A DNA stretch of 20,000 nucleotides from Botryococcus braunii (Eukaryota > Chlorophyta > Trebouxiophyceae). Position 1 is the stretch's first letter. The number at the start of each line of letters is the position of its first letter. The stretch is from NCBI GenBank assembly GCA_002005505.1, contig KV908381.1, positions 209,121 to 229,120 of the forward strand, in the 5' to 3' direction. A program made the translations under genes and the position numbers. This document shows positions 1 through 9,436 of the stretch, piece after piece. The notes beneath the pieces are model-generated. The model did no database searches, had not been told where the DNA came from, and worked only from the letters and a program-made list of their open reading frames with translations.

Positions 1-17
1 GGCTGTGGCATTGCTAA

Positions 18-194
<177 letters not shown>

Positions 195-291
195 TGACCC
201 TACTGCATACTTGCAAGGAGGAAAATTCAAGAGGAATTGTTTTCTAAGTTAACCCCAATCGTCCCCCTGGAAGTATGTGAGGAGAGAAATG

Positions 292-441
<150 letters not shown>

Positions 442-449
442 CGAATAGC

Positions 450-625
450 CTCCTGGACACATGCAAGGACAGAAATCAAGAGAAAAATCTTAATCCTCCT
501 CTGGAAGCATACAAGGAGAGAGAGTCCTTAAATTGCCTCCTGGACACATGCCAGGGGGGAATATCAATCGCCTCCTGGACCACTGGAGGAGAGGTTCCTG
601 AATCACTTCTTGCAGGAGGGCTGGA
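450..625. repeat. Degenerate ~40-80 bp repeats with a CTCCTGGACACATGC core
   Basis: The motif CCTCCTGGACACATGC followed by a purine-rich AGG/GAGAGAA stretch occurs near 450 and 535, with shorter relatives near 495 and 570. A related stretch occurs at 205-290 (CCCCCTGGAAGTATG...GGAGAGAAAT). It is diverged intronic repeat DNA with no coding signal. Confidence 0.5.
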
Positions 626-643
626 GCACCTCTTAGGGCTTTG

Positions 644-734
644 CTTCTCTCTTTGTGTGTGATTCAGATAAACAAGATAGATCCATCATGGATACATTTA
701 TCTTGTTTATCTGAATCACACACAAAGAGAGAAG
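644..734. repeat. Perfect 36-bp inverted repeat with 19-nt loop
   Basis: The left arm 644-679 and right arm 699-734 are exact reverse complements over 36 bp. The 19-nt spacer contains a nested palindrome, ATCCAT-C-ATGGAT. Transcribed as part of the kinase intron it would form a hairpin of about 90 nt. No mismatch is present in the arms, which suggests recent origin or selection. It could be a foldback element or a small-RNA precursor; no target-site duplication is obvious. Confidence 0.9.
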
Positions 735-819
735 TTGGAAAGTAAATCAAAATTCTAAAAGACTATATGGCACCTGTTCCTACTTCCGAAGACAGCCACT
801 AGCCTGCATGAAGGCAAGA

Positions 820-925
820 CTGTTTTTTTTTCACTCTGCCCCCCCCCCCCCGGGGTCCCAATTCCTTTCTTTCTATGATAAGGGCAACGACCGTTTTTTT
901 CTCTGCCCCCCCCCCCCTCTTTCTG
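820..925. repeat. Paired poly-T / poly-C tracts
   Basis: Two similar blocks lie about 70 bp apart. Each has GAC(T/C)G followed by a T run, then CTCTGC and a run of 13-14 C. The first is at about 819-850 and the second at about 889-917. It is an imperfect tandem duplication inside the first kinase intron. Confidence 0.7.
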
Positions 926-976
926 TGGCATACGCAGGGTCAAAGAGTGCTCTCTACCTCAGTCTCGATGAAATGA

Positions 977-1016
977 ACACACAGACACACACACGCACAC
1001 GCACACACACACACAC

Positions 1017-1078
<62 letters not shown>
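977..1078. repeat. (CA)n microsatellite
   Basis: About 50 CA units, with a few GCAC and AACAC interruptions in the first 45 bp and a pure tract afterwards. It lies in the first kinase intron, about 245 nt before the next 3' splice site. Confidence 0.97.
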
Positions 1079-1080
<2 letters not shown>

Positions 1081-1174
1081 CATGAGAGCACAAGCAAACA
1101 CGCGTGTTATCATATGAACTCATAGTCGAGATGTCTTCCGACCCCTCTTCACGTGATGAACCCACACCAAAGTC

Positions 1175-1266
1175 ATGCACGAGAATGTTCATGCACAACA
1201 ATGCCAGTGCACAAGAAAGCCAAGCACAACAATGCCCGTGCACAACAATGCCAGTGCACAACAAAG
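1175..1266. repeat. Short minisatellite, ~16-bp unit TGCACAACAATGCCAG
   Basis: Five or so imperfect units of TGCACAACAATGCC(A/C)G follow one another just upstream of the second kinase exon. Reading frames across it are not protein-like. Confidence 0.75.
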
Positions 1267-1323
1267 TAATGAACAATTAGGTCGTTCTGAGGCTGACGAG
1301 GACTCTTTGGTGTGGCGCTCTAG

Positions 1324-1470
1324 ATTGGGCAACTGTTCAAGATATTTCAGCTGCGGGGTACCCCCAAAGGGGAGGGGGGAGCGGGTCCCGGGGTGACCTG
1401 CCCCGCTCTCGCAAGCCTGCCATTGTGGAACGTCGAATTTCCCAAATTTCCAGCAGCAGACTTACGTACA
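1324..1470 (+). CDS. CDK-like protein kinase, internal exon B (CMGC insert region)
   Basis: This 49-codon exon continues the peptide of exon A in phase 0 (...QQMSE|IGQLFKIFQLRGTP...). IGQLFKIF-x-x-x-GTP matches the EIDQLFRIFRxLGTP segment that follows helix F in CDKs, and WNVEFPKFPAADLRT matches the FPKWxxxDL stretch before helix H. The 3' splice site is GGCGCTCTAG|ATTG and the 5' splice site is ACA|GTACGC. Between the two anchors the usual W-P-G-V is changed: the sequence reads GTPKGEGGAGPGVT, with the Trp missing and a few extra Gly-rich residues. This matches a G-rich stretch of DNA and may reflect repeat-driven drift. No stop codon interrupts the exon. Confidence 0.83.
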
Positions 1471-1561
1471 GTACGCTACCCCCCGCCCACTTGAAGTTGG
1501 ATGTGCCCACATTTTGGAGCTGACGCTTTGCTTGGACGTCTCCTTGCATTTTTGAGTGTCA

Positions 1562-1615
1562 AATTTCCCACATTTTTGCATATGCTTGAATTTCCCACAT
1601 TTTTGCATATGTTTA
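1562..1615. repeat. 27-bp tandem duplication
   Basis: The segment beginning AATTTCCCACATTTTTGCAT is present twice head to tail (starts 1562 and 1589) with almost no change. It lies in the second kinase intron. Confidence 0.85.
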
Positions 1616-1760
1616 ATTTTCAAAAGTTCGGGATTTCCCGAGAGACGCGCCCACCAAGCTCTCCAGGATTTGCATGCCAAGTTTCCAAGCATCAGATTCA
1701 AAGAAGAAGAGCGTTGTGTTTATTCAACCGTGTGGACGGATCATTGCACGCTCCTTGCAC

Positions 1761-1909
1761 GAGAAAAAAAAAAAAAAAAAAAGAGAGAGAGAGAGGGAGG
1801 GGGGGGGGGGGGGGGGGGAGAGAGAGAGGGAGAGGAGGAGAGGGGGGGGGGGGGGGGGGGGGAGAGGAGAGAGGAGGAGAGAGGAGAGAGAGAGAGAGAG
1901 AGAGAGGAG

Positions 1910-1956
<47 letters not shown>
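1761..1956. repeat. 196-nt uninterrupted polypurine tract
   Basis: Only A and G occur from 1761 to 1956: an A18-19 run, GA repeats, two G runs of about 18-20 (near 1798-1819 and 1844-1862), GGA/GAGA mixtures and a terminal (GA)n. It lies in the second kinase intron. Such tracts can form triplex (H-DNA) or G-quadruplex structures; that is inference from composition. Confidence 0.97.
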
Positions 1957-1959
<3 letters not shown>

Positions 1960-2097
1960 TATGAGATCCTATGGAACCCACATCTGGTGCCTGGGCATGT
2001 GCCAAAGGCTTGTGGGACCCAACAGAGGGTCCCCCAGCTGTGGACCGGGGCAAAGTCATGCAGGGGGTCTCGGTAACACTCCCTTGGGCCCCTACCA

Positions 2098-2128
2098 TGG
2101 TCAGGGTCCTGGTCCAGGACCCTGACCA
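2098..2128. repeat. 15-bp perfect inverted repeat, 1-nt loop
   Basis: TGGTCAGGGTCCTGG, a single T, then its exact reverse complement. A second, smaller dyad (GGTACCC-N5-GGGTACC) follows at about 2138-2156. Both are in the second kinase intron. Function unknown. Confidence 0.85.
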
Positions 2129-2277
2129 GGACTCCTGGTACCCAGGATGGGTACCCCAGCTGGAAACGCTCTCTGAGGAGGCACCTGCGAGCAACGAGAG
2201 AGCGGTGCCTTGGCACGGGAAACATCTATGACCCGGGAAGGTATCCTGGCTGTGCTGAGTCTCGTGGGGACCGGCAG

Positions 2278-2466
2278 GTGGTACCGCAGCTGTGCCCACA
2301 GGGAGTGGACTTGTTGTCCAAGCTGCTCCAACTGGATCCGGAAAAGCGAATCTCGGCACGGCAGGCCCTTAGGCACCCATACTTTGCACCTTTTTCCGGT
2401 CCTCTGGACACCTCCCGCGGTCCCGCGGCACGCACCTCGTGCACTCCCCCCGCCTCCTCCACCTTG
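2278..2466 (+). CDS. CDK-like protein kinase, internal exon C (C-lobe end)
   Basis: This 63-codon exon joins exon B in phase 0 to give [21 protein letters not shown], closely following the CDK pattern DLxxVVPxLxxxGxDLLSKML. It continues [18 protein letters not shown], which is subdomain XI with the conserved Arg and the HPYF end of the kinase fold. The 3' splice site is CCGGCAG|GTGG and the 5' splice site is ACCTTG|GTGAGC. After HPYFAPF the peptide turns Ser/Pro-rich, as expected of a tail outside the fold. This is the best-conserved kinase exon in the window. Confidence 0.9.
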
Positions 2467-2521
2467 GTGAGCTTTTCCAAGCCCCCATCTTTCCTCCCAG
2501 TTTCCTTCTTGTCCGCAAACA

Positions 2522-2835
<314 letters not shown>

Positions 2836-3393
2836 ACAGCGACCTGAGGTCTGGAAATCACAATTGGAAATAAATAGGTCTGAAACCTGAGATTTGCAAC
2901 TCAGGAACTCTCAGCAGAGTTGATCTGTCGTTCCTTCCAACCCAAAGAAATTCTGCAGCACTTGCCCTTCCACGGCTGAGCGGACACAATAGAAGTCAAC
3001 CAGACGGTGATTAAATAATCGTAGATGCAATATCCAGTCCTTCAGCGTCAATCGCACCGCCGTCAATGACTTCAAACACATCATTTGATCTAATTGCTTA
3101 GACAATGGGTGTGTCAAACCAACCACACACACCATCACAGTCATCATGTGTGCTAGTCCCTTGCGGGGGACCCATGGGCAGGTGAGCGGAAGCGGGACCA
3201 GTTTTTGACTCCAGAGCAGGACAGGATTGAGCCAAAGGTCACGCTACGCCTTTTGTGCAACGTAGAACACACTCATCACACTCTGTCACACGTTATCACA
3301 CTCTATCACACTTTTCATACGATATATATACATATCATGTGCAAGTGTTTTTCGTAAGATCTTTCCAGTGAAACTGGTTATGGAAAAATGCAG
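2836..3393. other. Rest of third kinase intron, AT-richer unique sequence
   Basis: No recognisable exon here. A minus-strand open stretch of 78 codons (2911-3147) has ordinary amino-acid composition but no family I recognise. A short TCACACTCTATCACAC-type repeat lies at about 3265-3315. The stretch probably belongs to the intron ending at 3393 (ATGCAG|GGG); a second possible acceptor, TTTCCAG, lies at 3368. Confidence 0.45.
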
Positions 3394-4185
3394 GGGAATG
3401 TGGGGACCGAGCCATCAGAGGGGTCGCAGTCCGGGGGGACCGGGGCCCTGCAGGGGTACCACCAGGCTCAAGAGCCGCAAGGGAGCGCCGCCTCCCAGGG
3501 ACCCGGGCGGGGCCCAGTGCAACATCTCAGGGGGCTCCGTCTACCACAGAGTGCTGCCATGGTCCCGGGTCCCCCCCAGGGGCCCAGTAGCTTGGCACCG
3601 TCGCTCGGTGGTCCCCCGCAGCTGCAGAGTCTTGCGCCCGGTCTCCGGCACGCCCAGCATCCCCAGGGCACCCGCCATGGGATCGGCCCCGTACAGCAGC
3701 AAATCAGCGTGCGGGCCGCGCCCGGGGGACTCTGGCGATCACAGGGGCCACTGGAGGAATTCAGCGGCCTCCAGGGTCCCTGGGGACCGGAGCAGGTGCC
3801 CAGCGGCTTCCAGGAGCTGCAGAGGGCTCAAGAACGTCTGGGCGGTCCCCAGGGCGCCCAGGAATTGGGGAACCTCCGCATTGGCGGACAGCCGACCCCA
3901 CATGTGAGCGTACGGGAGCCCTATCCGTCCACTCCGGCTCTGGCGGGGGGCCCGCTGAGACAGGCGAGCAGCCCGACCCCGCTAATGGACAGGGGAGGGA
4001 CCGTGGGGGTACCCGTGGGTGACCGGGGGGGGTCCCCGCGGGCGGTGACGGAGCCTTTCTCTGATGGGGAGCTGGCGTGGAGTTCTGCTCAGACGGAGGG
4101 GATGCCAGCGGGTGGGCCCCAGCCAGGTGACGATCCCCTCGGGACCTGGAAGTTGCTTAATTTGGAAAGGGTGTGGGGTACTTGA
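3394..4185 (+). CDS. Probable last exon of the kinase gene, Gly/Pro/Gln-rich tail
   Basis: From the acceptor ATGCAG|GGGAAT a phase-0 frame stays open for 263 codons to TGA (4183-4185). An in-frame stop lies at 3355-3357, just upstream of the acceptor. The peptide is rich in Gly, Pro, Gln, Leu and Ser (GPPQGPSSLAPSLGG is typical) with no fold I recognise; it would be a disordered extension after the kinase domain. Exon C also ends in phase 0, so the join keeps frame. A competing frame (3368-3907) is open too, because the region is GC-rich and poor in stop codons. I prefer this frame for its length and its fit with the splice phase. The link to the kinase is inferred; a different acceptor or an extra exon is possible. 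Downstream there is no clear AATAAA. Confidence 0.45.
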   Translation, partial: GNVGTEPSEGSQSGGTGALQGYHQAQEPQGSAASQGPGRGPVQHLRGLRLPQSAAMVPGPPQGPSSLAPSLGGPPQLQSLAPGLRHAQHPQGTRHGIGPVQQQISVRAAPGGLWRSQGPLEEFSGLQGPWGPEQVPSGFQELQRAQERLGGPQGAQELGNLRIGGQPTPHVSVREPYPSTPALAGGPLRQASSPTPLMDRGGTVGVPVGDRGGSPRAVTEPFSDGELAWSSAQTEGMPAGGPQPGDDPLGTWKLLNLERVWGT

Positions 4186-4790
4186 GCATTTATAATGTTG
4201 CCTGGCTCTGTGGGCACATGCGACGAGCAGTCAACATGGCATGCGGGTCGTCTGGGTCGGGGTTCAAGTCCCGTTCAGAGCATAGTGTCGGGACACAGAA
4301 ACTGTTTTGCTGTATTTCCCCCTTTTTTGGTGTTTAGGCAGTGCGGCGATTGGTTCAGAACCGCGGGCAACTTTTTCACACGCAAATCCACCTCCCCGCA
4401 TCAAAAAGAGGGGAGGGGCCGGGCAGGCCTGAGTCTGGGGCAGAGGCCAAATCGCAGATCACATTCTCGCCCAGTTTTGCCACCATGGGGGGTCAGGAGG
4501 GGAAATGTTGGCACTGCAAATCGCGACAATGGAGCCTGCACAGTCATGCGTGCCTGTGGGGCCGAAGACAGTCCTACCCTCCGGGCTCCCACACCGGGGT
4601 GCAGACCCTCACCATCATACGATGGTGTTCGTGTGTCAAAGGCCAGAAGGGCTTCACGCCATGTCTCTTATTCTAACCCTAATATTATCTTATCTAACCC
4701 ACCCTGGTAAACCAGAAATTATTCACGCAACTTTTATTATACATAGTTTTCACCTGTTCAAGGGAGATGGTTTACCTGCCCCATCCTTAC
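4186..4790. other. Intergenic stretch with a tRNA-like box B
   Basis: Follows the proposed end of the kinase gene. No convincing coding frame. GGTTCAAGTCC at 4261-4271 matches the RNA polymerase III box B (GGTTCRANTCC), but the flanks do not fold into a tRNA. A telomere-like ACCCTAA occurs once near 4676 and is not repeated. Confidence 0.45.
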
Positions 4791-5209
4791 TGCAGGTGAG
4801 ATCCCCGTGTCTGGGGCCTTGAGGGTTGCATCCATGGGGGATGCCGCGCGAGTCGGCCAAAAATCGAAGCACGGTCGGCACGAACAAAAGAGAACGTTGC
4901 CTTCCGCCTTGCCATTTTCTTTGATCCTCTATGAACGAGCAGATATTGGCGTCCGGTTGGCCTTGCTGCCCTTCCTCCAGAAAGCAAGAGATTAAATGAA
5001 AAATGAATATTGAAAAAAACACGGATGTGCACCAGTCCCTTTGTGCGGGGTGAGAGAGAGGGGGGGGGGGGGAAGCGCAAGATGTACGAGAGATTGATTT
5101 GGTAGGATGAGTGGTGCGGAAGCGGGCCCATCACGTGGACTTGCAATCCATAATGTGTCCTGTGCAATGGTTTCTGCCCATGGGCTGATTGCACGACCAC
5201 ATAGTCTGG

Positions 5210-5232
5210 GGCTTGGCTTGGCCCAAGCCAAG
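5210..5232. repeat. 11-bp near-palindrome
   Basis: GCTTGGCTTGG and its exact reverse complement are separated by one C, inside duplication copy A. In copy B the dyad is broken (ACTTGACTTGGCCCAAGCGA), so it is not preserved. Confidence 0.75.
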
Positions 5233-5689
5233 CACGTCTGTGTGGTGCAACCAATCAAGGCACTTCGCATTGCGCAGGAAAGATGGTGGACCCCAAGCAG
5301 TGCACGGTGGTTAGCTACTGCCAGGAGTGCCCACTGGCTGGTATCCTCAGCAGTTGATTGAGATGAATATGGGGGAGTTCCCTGTACATATACCTCAGAA
5401 TTTCCTGCCAGGATATCCCGCCTCCATGGATGGGTTTGGTGGTCAACCCAGTGGGACATGTGCTGGGTACTGGGTTCAAGTCCCACCTGACTAAAAAAGT
5501 TCTCTGAATACCCTTTTTTTTTTTTTTTTTGGTTTTTAAGATTTATTTTTTTACGCATTTTTAAGTAAAGGGTGTGTTTCTTAAACACTGTGCTGTGTTA
5601 GAGGCTCTGTGGGCACGAGAGGGAAACCAAGTTACCTCGTTCCCCGAGAGGAGTTGGGGTTGGCGGTCTGGGAATCTCCACATGCTGAG

Positions 5690-5935
5690 TCCAAAAGATT
5701 ACACCGCTGATTCCAAACTCTGCCCACCACAGGCTGAGTCCAAAAGATTAAAAAAATGTTGATTTCCTCTTCATGTCCTCCTTTAGACGATTTTTCCACC
5801 GATTCCAAACTGCCCACCACAGGCTGAATCCCAAAAGTTAACCGCTGATTCCAAACTGCCCACCACAGGCTGAATCCAAAAAGTTAACCGCTGATTCCAA
5901 ACTGCCCACCACAGCCTGCATCCAAAATCTTAAGC
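5690..5935. repeat. 46-bp tandem repeat
   Basis: Units beginning CTGATTCCAAACTGCCCACC start at 5845 and 5891 and, more diverged, near 5708 and 5800. A shorter set of the same unit is in copy B (about 6985-7075). Non-coding. Confidence 0.8.
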
Positions 5936-5989
5936 ACTGCCCAGCACAGGGAGTACGACAGGGAATTGCAAGTCACTCTAACCGCCCTA

Positions 5990-6221
5990 GGCAGCAAGTG
6001 CAAACAGGTCCAAATGGTTGGGAGAAGGGCGAGGATGGCATCCTGAGGGGCACCGTCGATCCGTTTGGAGGCTCTTTCACAAGCAATGGCCGTGCAGACA
6101 CCAATTCGAAGGCACAGTCGGCAAGAACAAAGAGAACGTTGCCCTCCCCCATGGTCTTTGTTTTGATCCTTTATAGATGAGCATATGAGTGCGCAGGAGC
6201 GTCTCTGTGCGGAGAGAGAGG

Positions 6222-6252
<31 letters not shown>

Positions 6253-6253
6253 A

Positions 6254-6344
<91 letters not shown>

Positions 6345-6805
6345 CATGGGCGTGCGGGAGAGGTACGAGAGACTGATCGTGTAGGATGAGTGGCACGGGG
6401 ACGGGCCCATCACTTGGACTTGCAATCCATGATGTGTCCTGCTGTGCAAAGCATTCTGCCCGGGCTGATTGCGCGACAACATATTCCGACTTGACTTGGC
6501 CCAAGCGAAGCACGTCTGTGTGGTGCAATCGATCAAGGCATGTTGCATTGCGCAGGAAATATCGTAGGAAAGATGGTGGATCCCAAGCAGTGCACGGTGG
6601 TTAGCCACTGCCAGGAGTGCCCGCTGGCTGGTAACCTCAGTAATTCATTGAGATCACTGAGGGGAGTTCCCCGTACATATAACTCAGGGAATTCTGCCAG
6701 GATATGCTTCCATGGATGGTTTCTGTGTTCAACCCAGTGGGACATGTGCTGGGTACCAGGTTCGAGTCCCAACCTGATAACACTAGCGAGATCAATTTTT
6801 TAAAC

Positions 6806-6852
<47 letters not shown>

Positions 6853-7110
6853 TCATTTTTTTGAAGCAAAGGGTGTGTTCCCTAAACACTGTGCTGTGCT
6901 AGAGGCTCTGTGGGCACGAGGGGAAACCCAAGTTACCTCGTTTCCACGGAGGACTTGGGGTAGGCTGTCTGGGAACCACCACAGGCTGAGTCAAAAAGAT
7001 TACACCGCTGATTCCACAGTGCCCACCACAGGCTGAGTCCAAAAAGTTAACCACTGATTCCAAACTGCCCAGCACAGGGAGTACGACAGGGAAGTGCACG
7101 TCACTCAAAC
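5990..7110. repeat. Copy B of the ~1.28-kb tandem duplication
   Basis: It repeats copy A in the same order and orientation: AACAAAGAGAACGTTGCC (6126), GTACGAGAGA (6363), GCACGTCTGTGTGGTGCAA (6508), box B-like GGTTCGAGTCC (6759-6769), 40 consecutive T (6808-6847) and GAGGCTCTGTGGGCACGA (about 6902). The GA patch has grown from a few units in copy A to (GA)n of more than 100 bp here. A partial third copy (GGTCTAAATGGTTGGGAGG..., 7133-7230) follows. Confidence 0.8.
6211..6342. repeat. (GA)n microsatellite
   Basis: GA/GGGA mixture for the first 50 bp and then pure (GA)n to 6342. It sits at the place where copy A has only GAGAGAGAG followed by poly-G, so it expanded after the duplication. Confidence 0.96.
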
Positions 7111-7275
7111 CGGTTTAGGCACCAAGTGCAAACAGGTCTAAATGGTTGGGAGGGAAGGGGAAGGATGGCGTCCTGAGAGGCACCGTCGATGTGGTTGGAC
7201 AGCTCTTTCACAAGCAATGGGCATGCAGAAATCAACTTTTCAAACGAGGAGTTCAGTGTGCAGCGCTCCCATCCT

Positions 7276-7294
7276 CCCCCCCCCCCCCCCCCCC
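7276..7294. repeat. Poly-C tract
   Basis: About 19 consecutive C followed by GCGGGG. It marks the right limit of the duplicated material. Confidence 0.9.
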
Positions 7295-7936
<642 letters not shown>

Positions 7937-7942
7937 GCATAC

Positions 7943-8078
7943 GAGCGAGTAATGTCGGCAGTCGCAGCAAAGCAGCTTGCGTAACGCGGCAGGATGGGGT
8001 GCGCGATGCAGGGCGGGGCGGTCAAACAGGGCACGTGACTGGGAAGAGGAAGCGTCCTCCGTCGCCTGGAGGGCCTCC
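7943..8078 (-). CDS. Candidate internal exon of an unknown gene
   Basis: On the minus strand a 135-nt open stretch is bounded by GATCTTCAG|G and CTC|GTATGC. The peptide (EALQATEDASSSQSRALFD... ending KLLCCDCRHYSL) has balanced composition but I do not recognise a domain. The (GT)n(GA)n array that follows on the minus strand mirrors the layout of introns in the two recognised genes. No neighbouring exon could be fixed, so this could also be a chance open frame. Confidence 0.25.
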
Positions 8079-8116
8079 CTGAAGATCGTCCAAGGTAAAG
8101 CGCGCGAGCCAGCTCT

Positions 8117-8332
8117 GAGCTGCAAACAGCTTTGAAGACTTGCGCACTTATCGAGCTGTCAAACGGTCTGCGAGCTGCGAACAGCGTGGAAGGAGTGCGC
8201 ACTCCTCAGCCCTCGAGCAATTCTTGAGGTGCAAATGGCTTGGAGGAAGTGCGCACATCCCGAGCCTTCAAGCAACACTTGAGATGCAACCAGCTTGGAA
8301 GGAGCGCGCACTTCTTCAGCCTTCGGACCCGC
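8117..8332. repeat. Minisatellite, ~55-bp unit, 4 copies
   Basis: Unit starts at 8117, 8172, 8226 and 8281 (GAGCTGC/GAGGTGC/GAGATGC). Each unit contains a (T/C)GCGCAC motif about 30 bp in. The copies differ from each other at roughly a quarter of positions, so this is an older array than those downstream. Confidence 0.85.
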
Positions 8333-8603
8333 GTGCAGATGATCCGGTTTTCTCGGAGTCCTGCTCAAAGTGGGGGCCTGGCAGTCGCATGGCCTGTTCG
8401 CCAAAATCCTCTTTAGGGCCGTGTATCAGTTGGGGGTGCCCTAACCCCCAGCATGAGATGTCCCAGGAGCCAGTGTGCCCTTGTATGGACACACGTGCAG
8501 TACAGCCATGTGTTGTACATCCTCGTGCTGCACAGCTTTTTCAACCCCGGTCGGGCCCTGAAAGTGCCTTGCGTATGCAACCGCTATTTGACAATCCGGT
8601 GGG

Positions 8604-8820
8604 GAGCTAGAGATGCATTTGTGCCTGGCAGCATGCTGTTTGAGATGCGGGTGGCGAGCTAGAGATGCATTTGTGCCTGGCAGCATGCTGTTTGAGATGC
8701 GGGTGGCGAGCTAGAGATGCATTTGTGCCTGGCAGCATGCTGTTTGAGATGCGGGTGGCGAGCTAGAGATGCATTTGTGCCTGGCAGCATGCTGTTTGAG
8801 ATGCGGGTGGCGAGCTAGAG
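8604..8820. repeat. Minisatellite, 52-bp unit, ~4.2 near-identical copies
   Basis: Unit starts at 8604, 8656, 8708, 8760 and a partial one at 8812. The unit begins GAGCTAGAGATGCATTTGTG and contains GGCAGCATGCTGTTTGAGATG. Copies are identical as far as I can read. Part of the unit (CTGGCAG-CA-TGCTGTTTGA) is shared with the 48-bp array, so both come from one repeat family. Confidence 0.95.
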
Positions 8821-9436
8821 ATGCTTTGTGATTTGGCAACTCTGCTTTCGCTACTTTGCTTTGGCAATTTTGTTTTAGGCAACGTTGTTCTGGCAACTGC
8901 TGTTGAAAAGCCTGGGCGGTGAGCTGACCGATGCCCTGTTTTGGCAACGTCCGTCAGCCCAAGTTTTCGTGCTTTGCCAGCTGCTAATTGAAGAGCGGGG
9001 GGGTAGCTTTGGGAATCAACGTTTTTGCGCCTGCAGTTTGGAGCCAGGGGGTTCACCCAGAATGCCTTCTTCTGGCAGCCACTGTGTAAAACAGGGGGGG
9101 GAGGGGGGGGGTTATAACTACTTAGCCTAGGATGCCTTCTTCTGGAAGCTGCTTGTTGGAGGCACGGGGTTCAACCCAGGATGCCCTCTTCTGGAAGCTG
9201 CTTGTTGGAGGCACGGGGTTCAACCCAGGATGCCTTCTTCTTGCACCTGATGTTTAAGGCACCGGGGGGGGGGGGGGGTTTTAGCTATTAAGCCTGGGAT
9301 GCCTTCGTCTGGCACCTGCTTGTTTAAAAACACGGGGGATATTAACTATTTAGTCTGGGATGCCTTCTTCTGGAAGCTGCTGTTTGAAGCATGGGGTTCA
9401 GCCCAGGGTGCCTTTGCCTTGCACCTACTGCTCGAA
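8821..9436. repeat. Diverged relatives of the 48/52-bp minisatellite
   Basis: Loose units of about 50-110 bp repeat the theme GGATGCCTTCTTCTGG(A/C)AGCTGCT followed by a G run (for example 9131-9230, where GGCACGGGGTTCAACCCAGG occurs twice at a spacing near 52 bp). Poly-G runs occur at about 9093-9110 and 9265-9278. No coding frame. Confidence 0.75.

Larger units (their letters stand above)
4795..5990. repeat. Copy A of a ~1.28-kb tandem duplication
   Basis: The order of markers repeats in copy B: GAACAAAAGAGAACGTTGCC (4881), a GA/poly-G patch (5051-5072), GTACGAGAGA (5084), GCACGTCTGTGTGGTGCAA (5233), a box B-like GGTTCAAGTCC (5473-5483), poly-T (5513-5531) and GAGGCTCTGTGGGCACGA (5600). GTACGAG recurs 1279 bp further on. 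The flanking sequence is clearly alignable but diverged. No long conserved coding frame is shared, so it reads as a non-coding segmental duplication, perhaps retroposon-derived. Confidence 0.8.

Noticed and set aside
2911..3147. Minus-strand 78-codon frame in the third kinase intron as a gene or retroelement piece
   Set aside because: Composition is acceptable, but there is no recognisable motif, no splice context and no repeat neighbours.
3368..3907. Alternative Arg/Pro-rich frame over the proposed last kinase exon
   Set aside because: It starts at a GTG, overlaps a longer frame that fits the splice phase, and its Arg/Ser/Pro bias is typical of an off-frame reading of GC-rich DNA.
4672..4705. 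Telomeric repeat
   Set aside because: Only a single CCCTAA-type unit and a loose AACCCA are present, with no tandem array.
5410..5490. A functional tRNA gene
   Set aside because: The box B is good, but the T stem has only four pairs and no acceptor stem or clear anticodon arm can be folded. The copy at 6715-6775 is no better.
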